64,000 nt of DNA from Pyrenopolyporus hunteri. Its lineage: Eukaryota; Ascomycota; Sordariomycetes; Xylariales; Hypoxylaceae. The stretch lies in assembly GCA_902806595.1 (NCBI GenBank), contig CADCXC010000038.1, positions 3,534,001 to 3,598,000 of the forward strand, in the 5' to 3' direction. This document shows positions 13,301 to 25,704 of this stretch, in pieces. The translations under genes were made by a program, and so were the position numbers. The notes beneath the pieces are model-generated. The model saw nothing but the letters and a program-made list of their open reading frames with translations, was not told the origin of the DNA and ran no database searches. How positions within the stretch are numbered: the stretch's first letter is position 1; each line of letters begins with the position of its first letter.

Positions 13301-16097
13301 TGGGTGTGTAGCACGCGCTGAGGCTGAGTGTCTTACAGTAAGGTAGTGTGTATGTATGTATGTGTGCGTGAGGGTGTCGCCGGTAAGCGTGATTGTCTTG
13401 GACTGATTGGTCCCAATAGTCAAATTGCCCGAGGCTGCCCTCTTGTTCGCGCCACGTAAGAATTATGGTATCGAAGGCCCCTTAGGGGGTCAGCAGCTAG
13501 GTAGTTGTATCCCGCGCAACATCCGTCCCTATCATCGTCGTAGGCAGTTCTAGCTAGTCCTCAGTAGCCCTTGCGGTCGTTCCGTTTAGGGTTTACATAT
13601 CGCCCGTCGCGTGTGAGACCAATATGTCTCTGATGACGGGAGACGGGCGCAAACGGCAACGTGATATGCTGCATTTGTTTATTGTTTTTTTTTTTTTTTT
13701 CCTTCTCGATTTTTCTTTTTGCGCTTCGCCCTTCTACTAAGACCTCGCATCCAACGTGGCCCACTCAGGGTTCATCCATACGTCTAGCACCGGAGAGGTG
13801 GGGAGGGCCGAATATCGTTGACGCAGTGGCAGAGCCTACACGCATCTTCGGTAATTGAATGGATCTAGGTGGTGGCTTCGTCTGATGTCTCTGAGCTCAA
13901 TTTAGCTTTAGGCAGACCCCGACGGATCCCCTATTCCGTCGCGTGCGATACATGCCGATAAGCCAGCGTCAGCGCGTGTTGTCTCACATTACTTACCTTA
14001 GGTAGAAGAGGGTAGCTAAGCACCAACCAATAATTGGATAATCGGGACGACGATACGACCTAGGAATCCGCCTACGAAGCTCGATAGGTAGCTAGATGCC
14101 CCTCAAAGGCGGCACAAATCGCGGAGTGTATTCTTGTTCCTGCGCGAACCACTTCACGATGGAGTCAGGTTCGGCTCCATAGCCGCTGGGTCCTAGGGGC
14201 GTGTCGGTATAGCCAGCCCACTCTAACAACAACTCACTTGGCGATTTTGTGGACTGGCGGACACCGCCTGCTGTCGGGCACTTGGATCGTGGAATCTAGA
14301 TTCATCCTGGGCCCAGACCAGACACCTGGCTCTCCCGAATCTCAGGTGGGAACTCCCGGTGACCAAGTCGTCTCGTCATCTTCAAGTCAACACAGCTCCA
14401 CGGGACCGCCCCTTAGTCAGGGAGTTTACTTGTCACCATTGCCATGTGTATCGTGCCCAAGCATTCAACATGCCCCGGTCAGCGATCTGTTGGAATCGGG
14501 AGGCATCGACACAAAGCTAGGGCTGCTGCCCCTTTAGAGTTATCGGGTTGACAGCCAAAGGGCCTTAAGGTTTCCCCGTGGACCGGCTCATTTGCTGGCT
14601 TCGATGCTATGACCGTCACGAGCTGCGAACGGCGGGCGAGCTACGTGTTCGGGGCGGTCTCGGGTTATTGCAGGCTTCTAGCGTTGTTCTGCTACCCATC
14701 TAGCCCTTCTCCTTCGTCGGAATCTCGGGCTCACCGTAGTTACTACGCCATCACACTATCACCGTACGGTATAGGTAATGTCTCGAATGGAGCGGCTCCG
14801 TTTTCTAGTATCGTCTTAGAGCTGCTAGGTAAGGGGCACAGCAATCCTGGGCGGTTAGAGATGGGATTAGTCTCGGACCTGAGCAAGGCTATGCCGGCTC
14901 TCTTAGGGTATCGTTGGCTCCTTTTAGTAATATACCTCTTACGTGTTGATCTAGTTAGGTACGTGGATATCTAATAGCCTCTTGATAACCATTGGAGACG
15001 TCTTGCTTTGTGTTTGTTAGCCCTAGCCCAATGATGTCTTAAGTGTCATCCCTTATAGTTAGGATGGCTTCTAGGCGAATGATCTAGTCGAAGCTTAGCC
15101 GTGGGATCACCTGTTATGACATACATGTTGCGCTATCCCTGCCTGATGATACCGACTGACTCGCGCCGTTGGGAAAACGGCGAGATAGCTGCCGTATTCT
15201 CGCCTAAGCGGCGTCTTGCCCGACTCCACCGACGCCGTAGCTTACGGGCCCGCATAGGTGCGGAATTCACGCCAAGGGCCACAAGTTAGGGCGGAATTTC
15301 GTAAGAGCCAATCTTAGGAGAATAAGCTAACGGTGGAAGGCTCATGGCCCCATTGGGCGCCGATGGTAGCTTTACTAAGGGCTTTACCTGGTCTCAGTCG
15401 AGAGTGGACGGGTGAGAGAATTGTGCGTTCCATATCATGGACACGAATCTACTTGCCAGCCTTACGATCTTCGTACACAGGGGGTTACGACTCATGAGGG
15501 TGAATCCAGGGCGCCGTATCAGATGTTGTCTCGTCGATCACGCCTTGCACTTCCAACAGCACCTAGCGGCATTTCATCACAGGGCTAGCTCATCAGGCAG
15601 CGTTCCAGAAATCAGCATAATCACATGTTGGTAGTCTAGAATCTAATACACACGGCGAGGGCCTCTGTAAGCAAGGCGGGTAGGGACCTAAGTAGGTAGG
15701 GGGGCGTTGAAGCATCAATAGATCCGTAATAAGAATAAAGCTAGTAGACTACTGGTAACGATCTAAGTGGATCTTCAAGCGACGAATAGAAAAGGGGGAA
15801 AAAAAGTAATAACCTAGCAACCCGGATATCGCCAGCGCCCTTTGATAGATTCCCTTCGCTCAATCGATTCGCGTGTCTTTTTTGGTGTGCTTTTTTAGTA
15901 CTATGTGATGTGTTTGGCTCTTTTCGGGGCGTTGCTTTCTCCTTTCCTACAAGGAAACCTCCATTCCTGCTCCACCACCTAAAGCGAGCCCCCTGAGAGG
16001 TAAGGAATCCCCCGCGCCCGTGCCCGCGCCCCCGGGGTTGCTAAGGAAAAGAGGCTCGGCTCCTTCTCCGCAGCCGCAGCCGCTACCGGTTCTCCGT
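7349..16097. other. Gene-poor 8.7 kb with pyrimidine tracts and CCTA/TAGG repeats
   Basis: I see no convincing gene. Contents: pyrimidine-rich tracts at about 8820-8990 and 10330-10440, a T16 run at 13685-13700, a GTTCA/GGTTC-type short repeat at 9523-9575, and CCTA/CATA repeats at 9619-9680. Short TAGG arrays lie near 9127-9138 and 10050-10085. The long frames at 8508-9002, 9709-10254 (-) and 10314-10931 are translations of these low-complexity tracts. A possible two-exon mini-ORF at 8310-8501 is described separately as a finding. The stretch 11-16 kb has mixed composition with frequent stops in every frame and may be decayed repeat DNA, which I cannot test. Confidence 0.5.
9619..9680. repeat. 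CCTA/CATA-type microsatellite
   Basis: Imperfect array of CCTA, then CATA and CATCCA units. It is one of several CCTA/TAGG arrays scattered between genes in this window. Confidence 0.8.
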
Positions 16098-16715
16098 TTA
16101 GTCGCTGACCTCGATGGGGCCGCCGGGAACCTCCGGGTCCGGGTTGACGCCGCCGCCGGGGAAGGTGGGCATGGGGAACAGGGGGCCGCCGGGGACGTAA
16201 CTGTCGTCCTCGACGACGCTGCGCTTGCCGGGCACGAAGGTGGTCGTGGTGCCGTCGGGCGACTGGACGATCGTGATGCCATACTTGGTCAGGAGCTCGT
16301 CCTTGATGGAGGCGAGGCGCTTGGCAATGGGCTTGGGCGGGTGGGCGCCAAAGCTGTGGAGCAGGGTCTCATACTCGAGCTCGAGCGCCTTGATATGCGC
16401 CTTCACGGGGTCAGTCGTGCCGTCGCCGATGCCGATCGTGTCCTGACGCTTCGCCTTGTCCGACGGGTCGAGGCCGCCGGTGATGGGCGGGAGGACGATG
16501 ACCGTGTCCTGGCGCTTCTTGTCAGACGGCTCCAGACCTCCGGTGATGGGAGGCAGCAGAGTGAAGGATGGCGGCGGGATGCTGCCTCCTGGGAACCCGG
16601 TACTCGGGTCGGGGAAGATGAGATCCCTATTCTCTACCGTCTTCGTCGGCTCGGTGATGGGGGCCCCGGCGGCCAGAGCCGCGAGGGCGAGGGCGGTGAC
16701 GCCGACTCGGTGCAT
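16098..16715 (-). CDS. Small secreted Kex2-processed repeat protein (candidate peptide precursor)
   Basis: Single exon, 205 residues, ATG at 16715. Residues 1-18 form a clear signal peptide ending ALAAGA, so the product enters the secretory pathway. Residues 50-93 hold two tandem near-copies of a 21-22-residue unit with core LPPITGGL[E/D]PSDK. Each is followed by a dibasic KR (67-68 and 89-90) and then QDT. Two more KR sites lie at 132-133 and 164-165. Repeats bounded by KR are the hallmark of fungal Kex2-processed repeat proteins, the class that includes pheromone precursors and the UstA-type precursors of dikaritin RiPPs. Cleavage would release QDTVIVLPPITGGLDPSDK-like peptides. The middle (about 100-150) is helical and charged; the tail is Gly/Pro-rich. 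No UstYa/DUF3328 partner is visible in the window, so a RiPP role is unproven. It stands alone, about 5 kb from the nearest gene on the right and 8.7 kb on the left. The long frame antisense to it (16020-16793) is a shadow. Confidence 0.85.
   Translation of the reverse strand: MHRVGVTALALAALAAGAPITEPTKTVENRDLIFPDPSTGFPGGSIPPPSFTLLPPITGGLEPSDKKRQDTVIVLPPITGGLDPSDKAKRQDTIGIGDGTTDPVKAHIKALELEYETLLHSFGAHPPKPIAKRLASIKDELLTKYGITIVQSPDGTTTTFVPGKRSVVEDDSYVPGGPLFPMPTFPGGGVNPDPEVPGGPIEVSD
16437..16568 (-). repeat. Two coding tandem repeats ending in KR-QDT
   Basis: Residues 50-71 and 72-93 of the secreted protein are near-identical. The second copy carries one extra Ala before KR and Asp in place of Glu. 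The conserved core is PPITGGL.PSDK followed by KRQDT. Confidence 0.9.
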
Positions 16716-19700
16716 GTTGAACTTGATTTGGCGGAGATTAAGTTCGAGGATTTAATCCCGGCTGTTTGGGGTTTATGGTGTATATCTAGATGATTAAGTA
16801 GTATTTAATCTTCGTCTCGACGATGTTGTCGGTCTGCCCTCCTCGAAACAGGCCCTGATCGTCGCCCTCGTCGCCCACATTTATACAAAAAGTTTCCAAG
16901 GCAATTCGTCATAACCCCCCTCCTCCGCGAAAGATAAGAAGAGTCTAGTCGCTTTTCGCAAACAAGGTTCGGTTCATTTATTGTTAATTTCGATATATTG
17001 CAACTACGGCGCGGCTGGGCCTTAGATAGCACAATATACCCGGGGTGATGGGACTTTAACCGGGTCGAGTCCTCCCAACTAACGAACCACCCACGAACCA
17101 CGCGTGGGAAGACTCTTCTGCGTTTTTCCCCCTCGGTCTACCCTTTGCCGCTCATCCGCTTATCTCGTTAGACGCCGCGAATCGTGAAAAGAAAGCTTGG
17201 AAAAATGGCCATATCTCTTCCGGCTCATACTGAGGTAGACGCCGTCTCGTGGGGGACATTATCACGGAGTATGAGCTCGACTTGGCCGCTCAACAAGACG
17301 CACGACTGTTACAACGACACTGTGATGGCTTGTCGACGGCTCGAGATCCCTCTATTTTTGGATACTTCAACTTCTAGAACTCGTCCTGGTTACGAGTTTG
17401 GACTATTCCGTTTCTTCGGAGTTGTGCATCATGTAATATAGTCAACAGCTGTGGCCCAAGCGACCAGACTCTGCGGTAGCGTAGCAGGTGGATTTTGACA
17501 TAGGTGTCGCCATGTGAAAGAGAGCCACTGAGATGTCACGATGCGTCTAGCTTCATGCAAGGGGGGCTAGTAAGATTGGCAAGACCGAAAACCTGGAGAA
17601 ATCTGGACGGGTCTTTAGGATGGTCATTGAATGGTAACCGCGCCGTCACCCGGAAGTAGAATCGGGAGACCGGCCGTTCGAGGTTGGTCCGATAGGGAAC
17701 CTTCTAGGGTCTCTAGGACACTGACCGAGGTCACGCCATTGGAGGGATGACAGGCATCGAGGCTTTGTCGCCGCATTGGGTTTGGGAGATGGTAGCTCGT
17801 CCCGAGAATTCTGCTTCGGGAAAATCCAATATACCAGAAATAGATCTAGGGTAACATCGTCCAGTTCTCAGGGTCCAAACCTTTTTTGGAGGACCAGAAT
17901 TTGAAGCTTTTCTATGTATAAGCTCGTGAAAAGCCATCCCCATTTCCAACGAGACATTATTCATCGAGTGACGCAACTTCTAGGATATGATGTTTCTGAC
18001 ATGCCGGGAGCCGCAATTCTAAATCTGGCGGCGAACGCAACACAACAGGGTAAGACTGGGATCTTGATGTAAGCCTGTAGAGGGCGCGAATACTGCCAAT
18101 GAGAAGACAAGTAGCCTCGTATCGAATGATATCCCTGAGTCTAGAGCGTCTCGGCCGATGCATTACCTAGTTTCTCTCGCAGTGTTCGATAGTCTAGAGG
18201 GAAAGTCGTTGTAAGCTTGACATTACATAGGTAGGTTCGGTAACCCGAATATGCTCACAATATCTCCCGACTATGGGGTGAACGGCCGTCTGGGAAGGAT
18301 CTAGGCCCGTATTACATACCCTCCGGTAGAGACGCGGAGTTTAGACAGATTTCTCCTTTCGGAGTGCCCCAGGGCCTGTGTGGCATTGGATGGTTCCAGT
18401 TCACTACGGGCATCTATTCAAAGTCCCGGCGAACGCCTAGAAACGCCGACTTGAGGCCTAGCGAATGACACCGAGCGCCGCAATAGGTTGCTTGGGTACA
18501 GGTAGGTAGATACACCTTGAAACCCTTCCAAATTTCGGGTCATCACATCGCTAATACCGGACCAGACCCTACGTAGGTGCCACCAAAATGTCTAATTGCT
18601 GCTACGCCCCATGGAACTCGCGAGATATGACTTGGTACGCTGAGACCGAGATCGATAACGCCAGAATTCCCCGTCAGCACCTTAAGGCATCGGCGACGGG
18701 TCGGCGGTGTGCGGGTCAAGTCGTTTCCTCCCCGGCCTCCACGACGACACGAAGGGAACGCGATAGAAGCAGAGCGATAACAGGGTCCTCAAGTCTGCCC
18801 TAAATAGGGATGGCAGGGGTCCATGGATCCGTTGGATGTCCCGGGCAGTCTCTTTTTCGAAGTTGCCCGCAACTGAATTTGTTGAAATCTATCGCATCCC
18901 CAAGGTTTGAGTAGGGCGACCTGATCAAGACAGACAAATATCATGTTGCTTTATAATCGCCGACAGGTCCTCCTCTCGGTACTACAATAGGCCTATATTA
19001 CGCGTACTCCCGACTAGTGGCCATTGTTCCTTCACTTCAACACCCGAAATCAGAGCTCGGGAACACTTAGATGGCTTGCCCTCATCGTCCTGTTCCAGCA
19101 GTGTGTTATGTCTTTGATGAGGCCCTTCGTCTACCCTTCCGCAATGTATTCACTATATATTCGCTATTTATGTCCTCGTGTTTCTCGCGAAGTTTCGAGC
19201 CTTTACGATAGCGCGAATAGTTTTCGCAGGTGAAGCTCGACTTGTCAGGTATCTGAGAATCACTAGGAAGAGTCTATAAACCGAAGTGGCCTATTATTGT
19301 AAAATAGACTCCGACTTTATTTCCCTGACAAGGCCTCGGTTGGCATGCCGTATAATTCTCTTGAATTCTACCGTAATTAATATTTCCTTTGGATTTATTC
19401 TACGCCGTTTATGGTGGTCTTACCTATAATTAGCATTATCTTAGTCACCTGCAAGTGGTCTATAGGCGACTTCAGCAGGGGGTGCCCCTTTTCGGATAAA
19501 GGGGCCAAGACGCACCGATATGCGTAGACTACCTATGGATGAACATTCCAGGCCTTGCCGTAGTAAAATTTTACTGGCCGCCCCCGTATCGCTAATATTA
19601 CAGCGATTACTATACCGGATCACTCCGAGAGAATGGCCGTCTTTAATACCTTGCTCCGGAGAAGGAGCGTAGCTGGAAGTCTAGTCTCTGGGGAGAGAAA

Positions 19701-21783
19701 TCTCGTGGTATCTTGTACCAAAACCTTGCAAATAGTGCTTGCCGAGGACCCCAAATCGGCATCCTCAAGCCTGATTGCCTTAAAGTTGGTCGGGACGCCG
19801 ATCTATGAGTTAGAACCATGTCGACCCCCCTTTTTCAGTCCCCAGAGAGGGGTCTTCATAGTCGATTATCAGGGTAACCCCTGGAGGAAACCTCCCCGTA
19901 GGGCTAAGCAAGGAACACCAAGGAACACCAAGGACTACAAGAAATGGTCTCGAGGTAGGAGTAGAGCGGCCGACTCCGCCAGTGTTCCGACCGGTGGTTC
20001 CTTGCTATCACCTCTGACCAGATTCGCTGGGAGAATCGATCGCCGAGTCTAGGAATCGTATGCCGATGGGCATAGAGCATTTGGTAGAGCGCTTTAATTG
20101 CTCCCTATCCCGACCTCAAGCACTTGGATAATCAGCACGCGCCCCCGCGCGGGTGACAGTCGACTTGTCATGAGCAGTCGAGATTGGACGGGTATTATCC
20201 CAAAGCGAAAGACGCGTCATTGCCAGCAGTTTGTCTTATCTCTGGTCCCTCAGGAGGACGGAAATGCCACCCTACTTCGCCACGATGAGGGTCCCAAGGA
20301 TGACGTAGGTAAGGTCGTCGTCCACGGCACTTTGGATGAAGTCATCTCGGCCCAGAGGAATCCGTTGGCGCGTCTATCGTGGGTCTAAATCGCTTGTCGC
20401 AATAAGGCGGAAGTGACGGGTCTCTTCCTAGTGATAGATGCTCTATATCCGGATTAGTGCCCAACTCCCTGTATACGGCTGCCTCATATGTGCCTCTTTG
20501 GGAGCGGCATATTGTGGAACTCAAGTCTTCGAGAAAGTGGCGCTGACCTCCGAATTTGTGCGTTATCCGAGGCTATGAAGTGTTCGCCTCTACGAGGCCG
20601 CACTCGACAGGTTCATGATTCAGAACCCAAAATCTACCTAATAAAGGAAGATGCCACGTACCCAATCCGCTATCCACAGGAGTCGTTGTGCTGGTAAGCA
20701 TCGAGGAAATTGCCTTGCCAGCCAATGATACCGGCCTAATTTCCTCCTCTAGGAATTTTGAAGCGCGACGACCAGTTTTGCCAATGATGAAGTATCTGTG
20801 GGCGTTTGCCAGCCTATCAAGAGTGACCCTCGTCGACCATTCCGTTGATTTCAAGGATCCTTAGAGTAGTAAAGTCGGTGTGCATGCCCTAGCCGCCTAG
20901 ATATTGCCATGTTACAAGGTCCTTCATCACGTAGCGTAGCCTCCCGAAATGGTTTCAACGCAGACGTTCCAGCTTGTTCGTAAAGAGCTTGATCGCACGG
21001 AAGAGGAAGGTAACAGGGGGGTGTACCAGAATCTATTAGACCTTGTGAGGTCTGGTAGGCCGATTATCGCTGTGATAAAGGATTTCGGAAATGCGTATTG
21101 TGAGATCCGCTGAGGAGATCTTCCAGGTTGAGAAGGTCAACCCTTGTCCGTTCTATACACCATTGTCGCTTTCCAGTCTTCTCGCTATCCTCGCTGGAGT
21201 TAAATTCGACTACGGTGCCATTCTCAGTGAGTAGCGTTAAAGAATAGTAGAGGAGCTCTTATTCCGATGACAGCAATAAAGCCCTTGAAATAGTATTATG
21301 GTGCGAGGAGGAGGAGGAAGTGCTCCGTTAAACCCGAAATGAAAGACATTTATACCTTGTAGGCGTGTATGTCTTGTGTAACTGATACTAGATACTTCGG
21401 GCGGCTAGGTTCGTGTCTAAGGGGTCATGGCGCGCATATGATTGAATTACCTGCTAAGTTCTTAGTACTTCTATAACTTCGATTAAGGGCAACACACCAG
21501 GTAGATAATCTACCTACCTTGGCCAGTACCCTGATACATTAGTCTAAATACCTTTAGAAATGTAAGTGTTCTCTAAATTAATTGAAGTCAGAGGTTAGTG
21601 TGTGATTGATATTCGAAGATGTATCTTCTGTATCCCCTTAATTATGGCCCGTGCACTGTTCCCCGAATACCCCACAAATAAAGCTTCCCCCTGAAATCGA
21701 CGGTGACGTCGTCAATTGAGGAATCGATCCTCCTTGGTGTATTTGGCTTGGGTAGGCCGAATGAGCTCACCGATCCGCTCCTC
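16716..21783. other. Gene-poor 5.1 kb, possibly decayed sequence
   Basis: I find no intact gene. Frames such as 19633-20052 and 20098-20388 have no recognisable motif. A small direct repeat of the type CAAGGAACAC lies at about 19911-19940. Two overlapping short ATG frames at 20949-21113 and 21091-21234 look protein-like but are offset by one base (see findings). The first bases after 16716 should contain the promoter of the minus-strand secreted-protein gene. Confidence 0.45.
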
Positions 21784-22814
21784 ATGGCGGCTAGATCGAG
21801 CTCTATCCTACGCCGGGCCTTGCTCTACGGTAAGAAAGATACTTGCCTCCGTCTCCGAGTCTTCTCTCGTCTCGCTCGTATCTAACCGGCAGCGCAGTCC
21901 CGGCCTCGTCCCCCCGCATGCTAACCAAGTCCCTCGGCCTCACCAGCGACAACATCACCTACGACCTCGAGGACTCAGTGACACCAACGGCGAAGCCTGA
22001 GGCCCGCCGCGCACTGAGCACGCACCTAACGAGCCTCTCCTCTCGCCCGCCCACTATCTCCGAGATCGCCGTCCGCATCAATGCCGTCTCAACCCCCTAC
22101 GCCCTCGAGGACCTCCGCGCTGCCGCCTCCCTACCCAGCGTCGATGCCATCGTGGTGCCCAAGGTCGACAGCGCGGATAACCTCAAGTACGTAGCCGATG
22201 TGCTAGAGCAGGCCGCACCGGAACGGCATAGTGCCGGGAGCAGCAATCCTATCAAGCTGATTGCGCTGATCGAGTCCGCGCGCGGGGTAATGGACCTTCG
22301 CTCGATCTGCGAAGCGTCGCCGCTACTCAGCGGCTTGATATTCGCGGCCGAGGACTTCGCCCTCGACCTTTCGCTCACGCGGACACCGAGTTTGAGCGAA
22401 TTTTTGTATGCACGGTCCGCCATTGTGACGGCCGCGCGTGCGAATAGCCTGCCCAGCACAATCGATCTAGTATGCACCTCGTATAAAGGGGAGGAAGGAC
22501 TCGCGCGGCTAGAGGAGGAATGTCGCAACGGCAAGGCTATGGGGTTTAATGGAAAACAATGCATCCATCCCTCACAAGTCGAGATGGTGCAACGGCTTTT
22601 TGCGCCCTCCGAGGAGGAGGTCGAATGGGCAGTCAGGATTATCATAGCGGATGGGAAAGCTGCCAGCGCGGGGAGAGGGGCCTGGACCTTAGATGGTAAG
22701 ATGATTGATGCCCCGGTTGCCGGCAGGGCGAGGGCGATCGTGGACAAAGCGCGGAAATGTGGCATAGACGTCGATGGCTTGCTAGAAAAATGGAAAGATC
22801 AAGAACCTCAATGA
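21784..22814 (+). CDS. CLYBL-type citrate lyase beta-like / HpcH-HpaI aldolase family enzyme
   Basis: Two exons, 21784-21829 and 21898-22814, give 320 residues. The 68-base intron (GTAAGA donor, CTAAC branch, CAG acceptor) joins LLY to VPASSPRM, restoring the conserved N-terminus RRALLYVPASSPRMLTKS. The product is a CitE/HpcH TIM-barrel C-C lyase. Motifs: YDLEDSV (37-43), VRINA (74-78), IESARGV (140-146), the Mg-binding acidic stretch AEDFALDL (166-173) and GKQCIHPSQV (234-243). The mammalian relative CLYBL is a mitochondrial citramalyl-CoA lyase; the fungal substrate is not established. Chosen start: the only ATG of exon 1. The short arginine-rich N-terminus could be a weak mitochondrial signal, but an additional upstream exon is possible. 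It converges on the disordered-protein gene, with 106 bases between stops. Confidence 0.88.
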
Positions 22815-22920
22815 ACTGGATATGCATAGATCAATCTTAGAATACGACCGTGCCCAGCAAACAAACCCACTAAGTTTTGTGACGTGGTTTATCTTAATAT
22901 CTCGGCGTCTAGTACGTATA

Positions 22921-25704
22921 TCAGAACCGCGAGAATTGGTTTGGGCGCCAGAAGTTCGACATCTCAAAATAATCCCCTTCAAAGTCTCCTAACGGCTGTA
23001 CGGCCCCGGGCAAAGTCCTAGGGACAACATATAGTTTCCCTTCGTGGAGTTCGTCTGCTCTTAATCTTGTAGGCTCAGAATGAGTGAAGCGGAAATTAGG
23101 AGCCAAGTCAGGAGTCGTCTTTTCTTCTACGTTGCAGGCGGGAGGTTGCTCATAAAGTTGCTCTGCGTCAAGCGAAGGAGCTTCTGGCGCTGCCTCTCTT
23201 CGGCCTAGTCCTAAGTCTAGATTGTCGTAACTCTGGAAAGGGTATTGTAGTTGCGATTCGCTCTCTATTCTCGCAATGAATTCGGCCATGCTCTCGGGCG
23301 CCTGGGACCTCGCCAAATCTCTTTGGTATGGACCTCTACCTGACTTCCCTTCACATTGATCTACACGGATAGGCGACTTTATATTCGGTCGAGATAGAGG
23401 AATTCTGTTTTCCGCAGTTCGGGTCGACGGTGTTCTTTGAGGCATCCAGGAGACATCATCAAAAGATGATAAGGGGTATGCATTGGTGATAGTTGATTCA
23501 GACAGCGACGCAGTCCGACTGCATTCCTCGGTTGGTCCTTGGGTGTCCCACATATCCCTCCCATGACCTACCATTTGAGGCACTTGTGGTGGTACTTCGT
23601 TTGCCATCATGGCTGAAGGTGCGTTCTGTCCAGTAGGGTCGACTTCGACGTTAACCTGGGCTGCGGCTACAGAACGGCCTCTGCTTTGCGGGATAGGCGG
23701 GGGCGGCATTGCATCCCTCGAAGTTATTGATGCTTGGTCGCTTGTCTGCCGAGGTTGTGCTTCCCCTTTTTCACTTGTCTCTAAATCTACCTCGTTAGGA
23801 CTCACGTGGTCGACGAGAGCCTTGGCATATGGTTCGCTCAGAGTTCGCGTACTTTGTCTCGAGCTACCCCTTTCTACGGGGGCTAGGCGAACTTTCCTGG
23901 CAATCTGCTGGCGGTCGACGGCTTGAAGAGCGCGAGCTATTTGCGGGTCCAACTCCTGGGACCCTGGCGCCCGGTGGCCTCCAGCTCTATAATCCCCTGA
24001 TTGCTCCGAATCTTTTAGAGATTTATCAGTCATTATGGCTTGATCTCGATACTTCACCTTTTTAAGCCCCCCGGTCTCTTGATTTTCTTTATTATGATCG
24101 ACCTCTGGGTCCATCTGACGCTGGTTAGTTGCCTTCGTCTCGACTATTGTGTCGTCATATGGCGAGATTCCGGTCTTGCGATATATGCCTGTTGCTACTA
24201 AAGATCTCCTAACAGAGTTCGGAGTCACGGTTAACATCGGACCTGATATATTTGGACTTAAGGTTCTATCTCTCACGTTAGCCCGAGGTGAGTGGCGACT
24301 ACTAGACCACGTGAAATATGTTGTCTCTTTGGTCAACTCCTTCTCATCAGTCGTTGACCTGGAGGGGTCCCGTCTCGGGGTGTCAATAGCCTCGTCATAG
24401 GTCCGGGGTGCATTGTTGTCCTTGAGATACTCATAGTGATTTGAAGACAAGGACCTAATAGGCTCTCGATAACCAACGGAGGTTAATTGGCCAACTCGGT
24501 GTCTTGGATCATGAGGCCTCGGCCTATTAGCATGCTTATCAGCTATAGGTGGCCGAAAAAACAACGAGACTTCTTCCATTTCTCTGTCCTTGCGTCGTTT
24601 TTCTCTAAGGCGAGATTTGGACAATGCTTTGGATTGCGTATTTCTATTCTGGTGCCTCAGGAATTGCATTTCAGAGAATGTTAGGTCGGACACTATTTGC
24701 TATCAGGTTTCTGCGGCCAAAGACTATATTGACGTCCGCTTACGTGGTCGCCTTTTTGATTTTCGTCCGTTGTCAAACAGGCCTGGCTTCAGATGTGGTT
24801 GTACCTAAGCATGGATCAGACTAGTATGATTCGCACAAAATGGATTTCTTACCGTAATACGATCGTTCAGTACAGCGTCGGAGGTGAAATTGCTCATAAT
24901 ATGCTTACCCAACACCGTGGATTTCCTTTTCTCTGATTTCCTACGCTTCCTACTTCGGCGATCACTGTGATCCATGGCGTTCCCTTCTCCATGCTTCCGC
25001 TTCTTTTTCTTTGTTTCATATCTATCTTCCCTAGTTTTACGCCTAGGTCGCTTCCCGAAATTTAGCTGTGCGTCCTGCTGAGTAGTGGCTGACGAAGCAT
25101 CTAGAGGCGCTAAACCCGCCTCTCCTAGACGTCTAGCCGGCGGAGTATCTTCACGCTCCTCGTGAATGGAGCTAGGATTATAACCAGGAGGCTTCGTAGA
25201 ATTCTCAAAACCACTAATGAAGGAACTATCGCTAGGGATTCTCCGCCTTCGCGTAGACCTTCTCGAATTCTCAAGGGCTAATGCCTGGGGGGGAGAGCGT
25301 GATTGGGTCGGTTCGTCTCTGGGAAAGCCGTGACGAGGACTCCATTCTGGATCTGCACGGCTGGCATGTTTATTGTATGGAGACGTCGTATCAAGGGGCT
25401 CAGACAGGAAACTATAGCCTATGGCGTCTTTTTGATGTTCTCGTGGCACACTAGGCCAGGAGTGGGGGTTTTGTTCAGCTATCTGCTCCAGCCAATTCTC
25501 GACAACGTCATAGCGGGTTTGTGACTGCGATATGTTGTTTGGCTCTCTTCGAGTCGGGTTGTTTTTGTGTGTCTTGCGCAGATGTTTCAGGCGTGGCCTA
25601 TTATTGGGTATCTTGCGCGAGTCCATCTCGCCGCGCGGCTGAGTATGGCGGTGATGATGCGTAGAATGACGTAGAGGAGAAACAGAGGCCTCCAAGTAGC
25701 CCAT
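22921..25704 (-). CDS. Large disordered fungal protein with C-terminal FWRPN motif
   Basis: Proposed exons 25704-24853 and 24699-22921 give 876 residues. The donor ACG|GTAAGA is strong. The acceptor CTGATAG is chosen because it is the in-frame AG just before the second open frame, which has no ATG of its own. The intron is 153 bases. The protein is highly charged and Ser/Pro/Arg-rich with no globular fold. It has a Lys/Arg-rich basic segment at about 215-265 (KKKKRKH, SRKRRKSEKRK) that looks like a nuclear localisation signal. The tail ends MSNFWRPNQFSRF. I recall FWRPN-like tails on large uncharacterised disordered proteins of Sordariomycetes, but no function is known to me. Alternative: two separate genes, less likely because of the missing start. 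Confidence 0.72.

Noticed and set aside
16020..16793. 257-codon plus-strand frame opposite the secreted repeat protein
   Set aside because: It is the GC-rich antisense of a gene with a clear signal peptide, ATG start and repeat structure. Its translation has no domain.
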